Of a stretch of DNA of 53,023 nt, positions 25,679 through 32,910 are shown piece by piece. Source of the DNA: Rhodocyclaceae bacterium (lineage in GTDB: Bacteria > Pseudomonadota > Gammaproteobacteria > Burkholderiales > Rhodocyclaceae); NCBI GenBank assembly GCA_023230455.1, contig JALNXH010000024.1:1-53023 (forward strand), given 5' to 3'. The translations under genes and the position numbers were made by a program. Every line of letters begins with the position of its first letter. Position 1 is the stretch's first letter. Under the pieces are notes generated by a model. That model was not told the origin of the DNA, ran no database searches, and saw only the letters and a program-made list of their open reading frames with translations.

Positions 25679-27577
25679 TTATTTGGTCGCAGCACCGGCA
25701 GTGACGCCGGGCTTCCATACTTGGCCGATGGACAGGCCGGCGAGTTTCTTGCGGCGGCCGTAGATCAGATTGACGAAGGCGCGGGAGATCACCACGGAAC
25801 TGAAGATCGAGGTCAGGATACCGAGGCAATGCACCACGGCGAAGCCGCGCACCGGGCCCGAGCCGAAGATCAGCAGCGCGATACCGGCGATCAGCGTGGT
25901 TACGTTGGAGTCGAGAATCGTCGCCCAGGCGCGTTCGTAGCCGGCAAGGATCGAGGCTTGCGGCGTATTGCCGCCGCGCAGTTCCTCGCGTATCCGTTCG
26001 TTGATCAGCACGTTTGAGTCGATGGCCATGCCCAGGGTCAGCGCGATGGCGGCGATACCGGGCAGTGTCAGCGTGGCCTGCAACAGCGAGAGCAGGGCGA
26101 TCAGCAGCAGCAGGTTGGCCGACAGGGCGAGCACCGAGACCATGCCGAACAGCAGGTAATAGGCAATCATGAATGCAGCGATGGCGGTGAAGCCCCACAG
26201 CGTCGAGTGGAAGCCCTTGCTGATGTTCTCTGCGCCGAGGCTGGGGCCGATGGTGCGTTCCTCGATGATATCCATCGGTGCGGCGAGCGACCCGGCACGT
26301 AGCAACAGGGCGGTGTCGTTGGCCTCCTGGGTGCTCATGCGGCCGGAGATTTGCACCCGCCCGCCGCCGATCTCGCTGCGGATGACCGGGGCAGTGACTA
26401 CCTCGCCTTTGCCTTTTTCGATCAGCACGATGGCCATGCGTTTGCCGACGCTTTCGCGCGTCACGTCCTTGAAGATGCGCGCGCCAGCGGAATCAAGGGT
26501 TAGGTGTACCGCCGGCTCCTGCGTCTGGCCGTCAAAGCCGGGTTGGGCGTCGGTCAGGCGGTCGCCGGTGAGCACCACCTGTTTTTTCAGCAGCAGCGGC
26601 CGTCCGCCGCGCTCGGAATAAAGCTCTGTTCCTGAGGGCAGAATGCCTTGCGCAGCCTGGGCCATGACTGCTGGGTTAGCGCTATTCTCGTCGTCGACCA
26701 TGCGCACTTCGAGCGAGGCGGTACGGCCGAGGATGTCCTTGGCCTTGGCGGTGTCCTGTACCCCCGGCAATTGGACGACGATGCGGTCGGCACCCTGTTG
26801 CTGGATGATTGGCTCGGCGACGCCGAGTTCGTTGATGCGGTTGTGCAGGGTAGTGATGTTCTGCTTCAGAGCGAAATCCTGGATGCGTTTTTGCGCTTCC
26901 GGCTTCAGCACGGCGATCAGCTTCAGCGGGGCATCGGCATTGCCGTCCTGGCTGTCGCTCAGCAGCAGGTCGGGCTGCTGGTCGGCGATGGTGCCGCGCG
27001 CCTTGTCGCGGGTCTCGGCGTCGCGGAAACGCACCACCAGACTCATCGTTTCACGGGCGATACCGCTGTGACGCACATTCTTGTCGCGCAGAAGGCTGCG
27101 CAGGTCGGCGCCGGTAGAGTCGAGCCGTTTGGTCAACGCTCCCTTCATGTCTACCTGAAGCAGGAAGTGCACCCCACCGCGCAGGTCGAGGCCCAGATAC
27201 ATCGGTAGGGCGTGGATGGACGTCAGCCAGTTCGGCGAGTTGGAGACCAAATTCAATGCCACGCTATAGGACGCATCGGCCGGAATGGGATTCAAGGCCT
27301 TTTCGATGACGTCTTTGGCCTTGAGTTGGGTATCGGTGTCGATCACCCGCACCCTGATGCTCTGAAGGTCGGCATGCAGTCCGGTACTGACGATGTCGGC
27401 TGCTTTCAGCGCATCTTCAACGCGCGCGAGCAGCGCTGTATCCACCTTGATCGTGGCCTTGACGCTGGAGACCTGTACGGCCGGCGCTTCGCCGAAGAAG
27501 TTGGGCAGGGTGTAAAGCAGGCCGAGTACCAGTGCAATCAGTACCGTGGCGTTCTTCCAGAGAGGGTAACGGTTCAT
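25679..27577 (-). CDS. secD: Protein translocase subunit SecD
   Basis: This 632-residue inner-membrane protein is close to the usual length of about 615. One N-terminal membrane segment (NATVLIALVLGLLYTLPNFF) is followed by a large periplasmic region with LGLDLRGGVHFLLQVD. Five C-terminal segments carry GMAIDSNVLINERIREEL, the conserved RND-type motif. Its leader contains a purine-rich inverted repeat similar to one between gap and pgk. It is preceded by yajC and overlaps nothing. Confidence 0.96.
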   Translation of the reverse strand: MNRYPLWKNATVLIALVLGLLYTLPNFFGEAPAVQVSSVKATIKVDTALLARVEDALKAADIVSTGLHADLQSIRVRVIDTDTQLKAKDVIEKALNPIPADASYSVALNLVSNSPNWLTSIHALPMYLGLDLRGGVHFLLQVDMKGALTKRLDSTGADLRSLLRDKNVRHSGIARETMSLVVRFRDAETRDKARGTIADQQPDLLLSDSQDGNADAPLKLIAVLKPEAQKRIQDFALKQNITTLHNRINELGVAEPIIQQQGADRIVVQLPGVQDTAKAKDILGRTASLEVRMVDDENSANPAVMAQAAQGILPSGTELYSERGGRPLLLKKQVVLTGDRLTDAQPGFDGQTQEPAVHLTLDSAGARIFKDVTRESVGKRMAIVLIEKGKGEVVTAPVIRSEIGGGRVQISGRMSTQEANDTALLLRAGSLAAPMDIIEERTIGPSLGAENISKGFHSTLWGFTAIAAFMIAYYLLFGMVSVLALSANLLLLIALLSLLQATLTLPGIAAIALTLGMAIDSNVLINERIREELRGGNTPQASILAGYERAWATILDSNVTTLIAGIALLIFGSGPVRGFAVVHCLGILTSIFSSVVISRAFVNLIYGRRKKLAGLSIGQVWKPGVTAGAATK

Positions 27578-27582
27578 TTTTG

Positions 27583-27657
27583 GAGAAGGGAGAAGGGGGA
27601 AGAGGGAAGGGTGGCAAACGGAGCGGTTTTACCCTTCTCCCTTCACCCTTCATCCTT
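27583..27657. repeat. Purine-rich inverted repeat, copy B
   Basis: The yajC-secD gap holds GA-rich then CT-rich tracts. AAGGGAGAAGGG at 27586-27597 is a perfect complement of CCCTTCTCCCTT at 27632-27643. The middle reads GGGAAGGGTGGCAAACGG, close to GGGAAGGGTGGCGAACCG in copy A (17563-17606). Both copies lie between co-directional genes within operons. Confidence 0.65.
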
Positions 27658-28001
27658 CACAGATTTTTCAGCGTGCCTTTGGGCAGCAGCGCGGAAACGG
27701 CATTCTTCTGGATCGACATCACTACTGGGCCATCCTTGGCTTCGGCGACTTCGACCGAGAGGTAGTTCTCACCTACCTTGGCAATGCGTCCGGCAATCCC
27801 GCCCTGGGTGATGATCTCATCGCCCTTTTGCAGCTCGGAAATCATCTTCTGTTGTTCCTTGGCTTTTTTCATCTGCGGACGAATCATCAGGAACCAGGCC
27901 ACAACGAACATCAGAATCAGTGGCAGGAAGCCCATCAGGCCCCCGGTCGGATCTTGCGAGGCGGCTCCTGCGGTTTGGGCGTAGGCATTGGAAATCAGCA
28001 C
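27657..28001 (-). CDS. yajC: Sec translocon accessory protein YajC
   Basis: This 114-residue protein has one membrane segment (GFLPLILMFVVAWFLMIRP, residues about 24-42), then a charged cytoplasmic part with KAKEQQKMISELQKGDEI and a small beta domain (TQGGIAGRIAKVGENYLSVE). YajC associates with SecDF at the inner membrane. Its position between tgt and secD is the standard one. Confidence 0.95.
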   Translation of the reverse strand: MLISNAYAQTAGAASQDPTGGLMGFLPLILMFVVAWFLMIRPQMKKAKEQQKMISELQKGDEIITQGGIAGRIAKVGENYLSVEVAEAKDGPVVMSIQKNAVSALLPKGTLKNL

Positions 28002-28037
28002 GTTATTTGCTCCATGGATGGAAAAGTCGACGCGCGA

Positions 28038-29150
28038 TTATACCGGGCCGCGCTGGCGGTTCCGGTGGAATTCCGCGGTGTGCTCGGTGCAGCGCCCAGC
28101 TTCGATGGCGCGGCGCAGGTCGGCCATCAGGGTCTGGTAATAAAACAGGTTGTGGATGGTGTTAAGCCGGGCGCCGAGGATCTCGCCTATACGGTGCAGG
28201 TGATGCAGATAGGCGCGGGTGAAGTGGCGGCAGGTGTAGCAGCCGCAGGTCTCGTCCAAGGGCCGGGTATCGTTCTTGTAGGTGGCGTTCTTGATCTTTA
28301 CGTCGCCCCAGCGGGTGAACAGCCAGCCGTTGCGAGCGTTGCGGGTGGGCATCACGCAGTCGAACATGTCGATGCCCTGGCCGACTGCGTAGACGATGTC
28401 CTCCGGTGTGCCGACGCCCATCAGATAGCGCGGTTTGTGTTGCGGCAGCCGGGGTGCGGTATGGGCGAGGATGCGGGTGAAGTCCTCCTTCGGTTCGCCC
28501 ACCGAAAGGCCGCCGATGGCATAGCCGTCGAAGTTCATTGCGTCCAGCCCGGCCAGGGATTCGTCGCGCAAGCCTTCGTACATGCCTCCCTGGACGATGC
28601 CGAACAGGGCGTTGCGGTTCTCCAGCCGGTCATGCTCGTCGCGCGAGCGTTGCGCCCAGCGCAGCGACAGGCGCATCGAGTCCGCGGCCTGTTTTTCGCT
28701 CGCCGGGTAGGGGGTGCATTCGTCGAAGATCATCGCGATGTCGGAGTTCAGCACGTGCTGGATCTGCATCGAGTCCTCGGGGCGCATGAACAGGCGGTCA
28801 CCGTTGATCGGCGACTGGAATTTCACCCCTTCCTCGGTGATCTTGCGCAGGTCGCCGAGGCTGAACACCTGGAAGCCGCCGGAGTCGGTGAGGATCGGCT
28901 GCTCCCAGCCCATAAAACGGTGCAGACCGCCGTGGGCGCGAATGATGTCGAGCCCGGGACGCAGCCAGAGATGGAAGGTGTTGCCGAGCACGATACGGGC
29001 GCCGATCTCTTCCAGTTCGTTCGGTGCCATCGCCTTGACCGTGCCGTAGGTGCCGACGGGCATGAACACCGGGGTTTCCACCTTGCCGTGGGCAAGGTGC
29101 AGCGTGCCGCGGCGTGCCGCACCTGCGCTGGCGAGAAGATCAAATTTCAT
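28038..29150 (-). CDS. tgt: tRNA-guanine transglycosylase
   Basis: This 370-residue enzyme swaps guanine-34 for the queuosine precursor preQ1 in tRNAs with GUN anticodons. The substrate-binding LTDSGGFQVFSL (catalytic Asp), the second active-site stretch GIDMFDCVMPTRNARNG, and the zinc site C-x-C-x2-C-x25-H in CGCYTCRHFTRAY are complete. Its start overlaps the end of queA by 11 bases, so the two queuosine genes are translationally linked. Confidence 0.97.
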   Translation of the reverse strand: MKFDLLASAGAARRGTLHLAHGKVETPVFMPVGTYGTVKAMAPNELEEIGARIVLGNTFHLWLRPGLDIIRAHGGLHRFMGWEQPILTDSGGFQVFSLGDLRKITEEGVKFQSPINGDRLFMRPEDSMQIQHVLNSDIAMIFDECTPYPASEKQAADSMRLSLRWAQRSRDEHDRLENRNALFGIVQGGMYEGLRDESLAGLDAMNFDGYAIGGLSVGEPKEDFTRILAHTAPRLPQHKPRYLMGVGTPEDIVYAVGQGIDMFDCVMPTRNARNGWLFTRWGDVKIKNATYKNDTRPLDETCGCYTCRHFTRAYLHHLHRIGEILGARLNTIHNLFYYQTLMADLRRAIEAGRCTEHTAEFHRNRQRGPV

Positions 29151-30177
29151 TTTGTCGATGGATCAGCATGGCGTCGCCATAGCTGAAAAAACGGTACTCG
29201 TTGGCAATGGCGTGGCGGTAGGCCGCGCGGATGTTGTCGAACCCGCCGAAGGCCGACACCAGCATCAATAAGGTCGATTTCGGCAGGTGGAAGTTGGTGA
29301 TCAGCAGGTCGGCGACACGGAACGCGAAGCCGGGAGTGACGAACAGATCGGTTTCGCCGCGGCCTGCGATGAGTGCGCCGCGGCCAGCGATGGCCGCCGA
29401 TTCGAGCGTGCGCAGCGATGTGGTGCCGACCGCCACGACGCGCCCGCCGCGGTCGCGGCAGGCGGCAATGGCATCGACGGAGGCCTGGGGCAGATGCCAG
29501 CGCTCCGTGTGCATGCGGTGTTCGGACAGATCGTGTACCCGCACCGGCTGGAAGGTGCCGGCGCCGACATGAAGCGTTACATGGGCGATGTCGATACCCT
29601 TTGTGCGCAGGCGTTCGATCAGTGGCGCATCGAAATGCAGACCCGCGGTGGGTGCCGCCACGGAGCCGCGCTCGCGCGCGAATACCGTCTGGTAGCGCGA
29701 TTCGTCGGCGTTTCCCGCGGTCCGTTCGATATACGGCGGCAGCGGCAGTCGGCCGTGACGTTCCAGCAGTTCCAGTGCGTCTCCGGCAAAACGCAGGCGA
29801 TAAAACTCGCCTTCCCGTACCTGCACCTGGACATCCAGCGCTTCTTCGAGCCACAACCTCGAACCGGCCTTCGGTGCCTTGCTGGCGCGGATCTGGGCCA
29901 GCACGTCGGTCTCAGTCAGCGGACGCTCCACCATTACCTCCACCTGACCGCCGCTCTCCTTGCGACCGAAAAGGCGTGCGTGGATAACCCGCGTATCGTT
30001 CATCACCAGTAAATCGCCGGGTAGCAGCCGATCGGGGAGGTCGATAAACCGGTTGTCGTGCAGTTCTGCGCCACTCATTTCCAGCAGACGGCTGGCACTG
30101 CGCTGCGCCAGCGGCATCTGCGCGATGCGCTGCGGCGGCAGAACGTAGTCGAAATCGTCGAGAGTCAGAGGGGACAT
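29140..30177 (-). CDS. queA: S-adenosylmethionine:tRNA ribosyltransferase-isomerase
   Basis: This 345-residue enzyme transfers and rearranges the ribosyl part of S-adenosylmethionine onto preQ1-modified tRNA to give epoxyqueuosine. Typical motifs are DDFDYVLPPQRIAQMP at the N-terminus, GDLLVMNDTRVIHARLFG, PTAGLHFD, HVTLHVGAGTFQPV and TNFHLPKSTLLMLVSAF. The length is as usual. It is the first gene of the leftward unit and is divergent from tRNA-Leu with 89 bases between. Confidence 0.97.
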   Translation of the reverse strand: MSPLTLDDFDYVLPPQRIAQMPLAQRSASRLLEMSGAELHDNRFIDLPDRLLPGDLLVMNDTRVIHARLFGRKESGGQVEVMVERPLTETDVLAQIRASKAPKAGSRLWLEEALDVQVQVREGEFYRLRFAGDALELLERHGRLPLPPYIERTAGNADESRYQTVFARERGSVAAPTAGLHFDAPLIERLRTKGIDIAHVTLHVGAGTFQPVRVHDLSEHRMHTERWHLPQASVDAIAACRDRGGRVVAVGTTSLRTLESAAIAGRGALIAGRGETDLFVTPGFAFRVADLLITNFHLPKSTLLMLVSAFGGFDNIRAAYRHAIANEYRFFSYGDAMLIHRQNEI

Positions 30178-30191
30178 TGCGGCGCAGGCGC

Positions 30192-30220
30192 TTGTGGCAG
30201 AGCGGCAATTCGCGGATAAT
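30192..30220 (+). promoter_or_regulatory. Candidate promoter of tRNA-Leu
   Basis: TTGTGG at 30192-30197 and GATAAT at 30215-30220 are 17 bases apart. A GC-rich discriminator follows (CCGCGCTCGCC), the usual mark of stringently controlled stable-RNA promoters. The tRNA starts about 40 bases after the predicted transcription start. Confidence 0.5.
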
Positions 30221-30266
30221 CCGCGCTCGCCTCAAAGGGCCGCCATTCTACGCGAGCCCTTTCCAT

Positions 30267-30351
30267 GCCGGGATGGCGGAATCGGTAGACGCAGCGGATT
30301 CAAAATCCGCCGCCGCAAGGTGTGGGGGTTCGAGTCCCCCTCCCGGCACCA
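30267..30351 (+). tRNA. tRNA-Leu (anticodon CAA)
   Basis: The 85-base gene, with encoded CCA at 30349-30351, has acceptor stem GCCGGGA/TCCCGGC, anticodon stem GCGGA/TCCGC around the loop TTCAAAA, and a long variable arm as expected for a class II leucine tRNA. The T arm reads GGGGGTTCGAGTCCCCC. The anticodon at 30301-30303 reads UUG codons. The last bases of the gene directly abut an integrase-like remnant, so the 3' end was probably used as an attachment site. Confidence 0.96.
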
Positions 30352-30504
30352 CTAGGAGTGGAATAAAGCGGTTCCTGTGATTTCGTTGCTTTTGGATTTG
30401 GCTGTAGCCAGATCGTAGCCCGCAAGCACTCCGTCGATGTTCCCCGCGGCACTGGCGAGATGATCTGGGGCTAGGTGCGCGGGACCGCCGGTCGCGGTGG
30501 AGTG
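30352..30504 (-). pseudogene. C-terminal remnant of a phage-type integrase (tentative)
   Basis: Fifty residues read leftward (AHLAPDHLASAAGNIDGVLA, then GYDLATAKSKSN) end at a TAG at 30352-30354, the first bases after the tRNA-Leu CCA. The AHLAPDHL stretch is like the end of tyrosine recombinases, where the catalytic tyrosine sits in RYAHLSPEHL; here that tyrosine position reads Pro-Ala and an in-frame TGA lies just before, at 30505-30507. No catalytic R-H-R part remains in this frame. It fits an integrase scrap left by an element that used this tRNA as its attachment site. Confidence 0.5.
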
Positions 30505-30565
30505 TCACCCGCTGATTGTGCGCCCCCACGCATTCCTGCCGATGTCCCGCTGCCTGCCATAGAGG

Positions 30566-30599
30566 GGCGCAGGGCGCCCGCGGATAACGCCCCTGCGCC
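30566..30599. repeat. Hairpin in the stretch between tRNA-Leu and fic
   Basis: GGCGCAGGGCG at 30566-30576 pairs with CGCCCCTGCGCC at 30588-30599, with one bulged base. No T-run follows on either strand. It may be a leftover of the lost element. The surrounding 30505-30640 holds no gene I can support. Confidence 0.45.
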
Positions 30600-30642
30600 G
30601 CGAAATGGATTGGGACATGTCTGGACAGTAGGTTCCTGACGG

Positions 30643-30732
30643 TTTCTACTAATGTTTGTATGAATTGGTAGACTTTTGGCTAATCCCTGATTAAACTAAT
30701 TTCTACTAATTTATTAAAAGATTAGTAGGAAA
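30643..30732 (+). promoter_or_regulatory. Three operator-like repeats in the fic leader
   Basis: TTTCTACTAAT occurs at 30643-30653 and again at 30700-30710. An inverted copy, ATTAGTAGGAAA, fills 30721-30732 up to the start codon. The last two face each other over a 10-base spacer, forming a palindrome that covers the ribosome binding site. A possible promoter (TTGGTA at 30665, TGATTA at 30688, 17 apart) lies between the outer copies. This arrangement suggests repression by a DNA-binding protein, possibly the winged-helix end of the Fic protein itself. Confidence 0.6.
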
Positions 30733-32076
30733 ATGAAGATTCCCCAATCCCCTCCCGATCCCCATTTGACGCTTGGCGGGATAGAAATCGATAAGCTGAA
30801 TCTAATTTTTCAGCATTCATCGCCCTTGCCTTCCGGAAAGTATCTGCATTGGGATGAGCTTCAGCTTAGAACTCCGCCCGAGGGCCTGACCCATGAAACG
30901 TGGTGGGCTTCGGTTGTCTTTGGTCGCAATGCGTCGATGCAGAATTTGCCGCTTCTGGACAAGCAGGGCAAACCGTTCAGGTTTGCAACGCCCAGCCCGG
31001 CGCTTATCGACTTGCACCATATCGACCGGGACGCGGCGGGACAGATCGACATGCCAGCCGGGGAGCCGATTCACGAAGACCCGAATCGATACCTGATGAA
31101 TTCGCTCATCGAGGAGGCGATCACTTCCAGCCAGCTTGAGGGTGCTTCAACGACACGCCAGGTCGCAGCCGAGATGTTGCGCGCCGGGCGCAAGCCTCGC
31201 GACCATAGCGAGGCGATGATTTTCAACAACTACCGGGCGATGGAGCATTTGCGTTCATTGAAGAAGGATGCCATCACGCCCGAGTTGATTCTCGACCTGC
31301 ACCGCATCCTGACCGAAGGGACGTTGGAAGATCCGCAGGATGCTGGCAGGCTGCGCAAAACCGACGATGTACATGTGGTCGATATTCGTGACCAGGCGGT
31401 GGTTCATCAGCCGCCTGCCTGTGCGGAATTGCCCGAACGGCTGGAGCGGCTGTGCGCATTCGCCAATGCGGACGAAAGCTCGTTGCCATTCGTGCATCCA
31501 GTGTTGCGCGCGATCCTGCTGCACTTCATGATTGGCTACGACCATCCCTTTGTGGATGGTAACGGCCGCACCGCGAGAGCATTGTTCTACTGGTCGCTGG
31601 CGCGAAGCGGTTATTGGCTGATGGAATACATGTCGATCAGCCACATCCTGCGCAAAGGCCCGGCGAAATACATGCGGGCTTATCTCTACACGGAAACGGA
31701 CAACAACGACACAACCTATTTTCTGTTACACCAGCTTTCCACCATTCGTCGCGCGATCATAGCGTTACATGCATATCTGGCGAGGAAGGTACGCGAGCAG
31801 AAGGAAACCGAGCGCCTGCTTTCGGCATCGCCGAAACTTCGTACCCGATTCAATCATCGGCAAATTGCATTGCTGACACATGCGCTTAAAAGCCCTGGCG
31901 AAGGGTATCGGGTCGATGCGCATCAGCGTTCGCATGCCGTTGCCTATCAGACCGCCCGCAACGACTTGCTGGAAATGCACGGGTTGGGTTTGCTGGAGAA
32001 GGACAGGCGCGGGAATGCGTTTGTGTTCTTCGCACCCGCGGACTTGCGTGCCCGGTTGGGCGATCTGGCCAAGTGA
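30733..32076 (+). CDS. Fic family AMP-transferase with C-terminal winged helix
   Basis: This 447-residue protein has a central Fic domain whose active site HPFVDGNGRTAR is complete (HPFxDGNGRxxR), so it should be able to transfer AMP from ATP onto a protein hydroxyl. About 140 residues earlier the inhibitory-helix motif SSQLEG ((S/T)xxxE(G/N)) is present, making it a class II, self-inhibited Fic. The last 80 residues (HAVAYQTARNDLLEMHGLGL and then EKDRRGNAFVFF) look like a winged helix-turn-helix. No antitoxin gene lies next to it. The start is fixed by AGGA just upstream of the ATG. GC content is visibly lower than in neighbours, and the gene sits past the integrase scrap, so horizontal gain is likely. 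The target is unknown. Confidence 0.92.
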   Translation: MKIPQSPPDPHLTLGGIEIDKLNLIFQHSSPLPSGKYLHWDELQLRTPPEGLTHETWWASVVFGRNASMQNLPLLDKQGKPFRFATPSPALIDLHHIDRDAAGQIDMPAGEPIHEDPNRYLMNSLIEEAITSSQLEGASTTRQVAAEMLRAGRKPRDHSEAMIFNNYRAMEHLRSLKKDAITPELILDLHRILTEGTLEDPQDAGRLRKTDDVHVVDIRDQAVVHQPPACAELPERLERLCAFANADESSLPFVHPVLRAILLHFMIGYDHPFVDGNGRTARALFYWSLARSGYWLMEYMSISHILRKGPAKYMRAYLYTETDNNDTTYFLLHQLSTIRRAIIALHAYLARKVREQKETERLLSASPKLRTRFNHRQIALLTHALKSPGEGYRVDAHQRSHAVAYQTARNDLLEMHGLGLLEKDRRGNAFVFFAPADLRARLGDLAK

Positions 32077-32084
32077 TGGCGGAG

Positions 32085-32834
32085 TTATCCGGCGGATTGA
32101 ATCCGTAGAACCAGGATGCCCAGCCATTCGCGCAGTGCGCGGTTGCTTTGGTCGAGCGCTTTGGTGGTGGGCAGGATCTGCTCTAACAATGAGGATGAAC
32201 CGGTCGCAAAGCCGGTGGGTGCCGGGATGACTTCCAAACCCTCGCGGGCGAAGAGCGCGACTGCGCGATTCAAATGCCAGCCGTGGCTGACCAGCGCGAT
32301 ACGGGTGATTCCTGCGGCCTTGAGCATTCGTGCCGAATAAGCGGCGTTTTCGGCCGTGTCGCGGGAAACGTTTTCGACCCACTGCACCCCGCCGTGAAAG
32401 TCGCGCTCGGCCGTTGCCTTCATCGCATCGCCTTCCGTACCGCCGCCAAAAGGGGCGCCGCCGCTGACCAGGATGGGCAGTCCCGACTGCTTTTGCAGAT
32501 ATACACCATAGCGCACCCGCTCCAGGGTCCAGCGGCCGACGGTGTCGGTGCCGTATTCCGGCGCGGCGGGGTAGGTGCCTCCGCCCAGGATGACGATGGC
32601 CTGGGTCCGTGCAAGTTGTCGGTCGGAAATCGGCGGTCGGGATTCCAGACTGTGGCTCAATGCGTCGGCTATCCAGGGCAGGGACAGGGTGAGCAGTGCG
32701 AGCAGCGACAGCACCGCGGTGCGACGTCCGAAACGGGGGTGGCGGCGGGCCAGCCAGAGTCCCAGCAGAGCGAGCAGAATCAGCCCGATCGGGGGCAGTG
32801 CCAGTGCGGTGAGGATTTTCTTGAGATAGAACAT
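32085..32834 (-). CDS. DUF218 (YdcF/SanA/ElyC-type) membrane protein
   Basis: This 249-residue protein has two N-terminal membrane segments (ALALPPIGLILLALLGLWLA and TAVLSLLALLTLSLPWIADA), then a DUF218 domain with AIVILGGGTYPAAPEYG, PILVSGGAPFGGG and ALVSHGWHLNRAV. This is the layout of E. coli ElyC (about 259 residues), which is linked to envelope precursor metabolism. I chose the ATG at 32834; the frame stays open to 32987, but that part overlaps the porin terminator and is not membrane-like. No clear ribosome binding site precedes 32834. It converges with fic across 8 bases. Confidence 0.8.
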   Translation of the reverse strand: MFYLKKILTALALPPIGLILLALLGLWLARRHPRFGRRTAVLSLLALLTLSLPWIADALSHSLESRPPISDRQLARTQAIVILGGGTYPAAPEYGTDTVGRWTLERVRYGVYLQKQSGLPILVSGGAPFGGGTEGDAMKATAERDFHGGVQWVENVSRDTAENAAYSARMLKAAGITRIALVSHGWHLNRAVALFAREGLEVIPAPTGFATGSSSLLEQILPTTKALDQSNRALREWLGILVLRIQSAG

Positions 32835-32854
32835 GCTGCGTGCCGGGCACCATG

Positions 32855-32883
32855 AAAAAACGGCCGCCCGAAGGCGGCCGTTT
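32855..32883 (-). terminator. Intrinsic terminator of the porin gene
   Basis: Read leftward, AACGGCCGCC-TTCG-GGCGGCCGTT is followed by a T-run. The stem is perfect over 10 bases with a stable UUCG-type tetraloop. It lies 28 bases past the porin stop. Confidence 0.9.
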
Positions 32884-32910
32884 CGATTCCAAACTCGGTC
32901 GAAACCGGGA

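Noticed and set aside
30733..32076. Fic gene as half of a toxin-antitoxin pair
   Set aside because: No small antitoxin frame lies next to it, and the inhibitory motif is inside the same protein.
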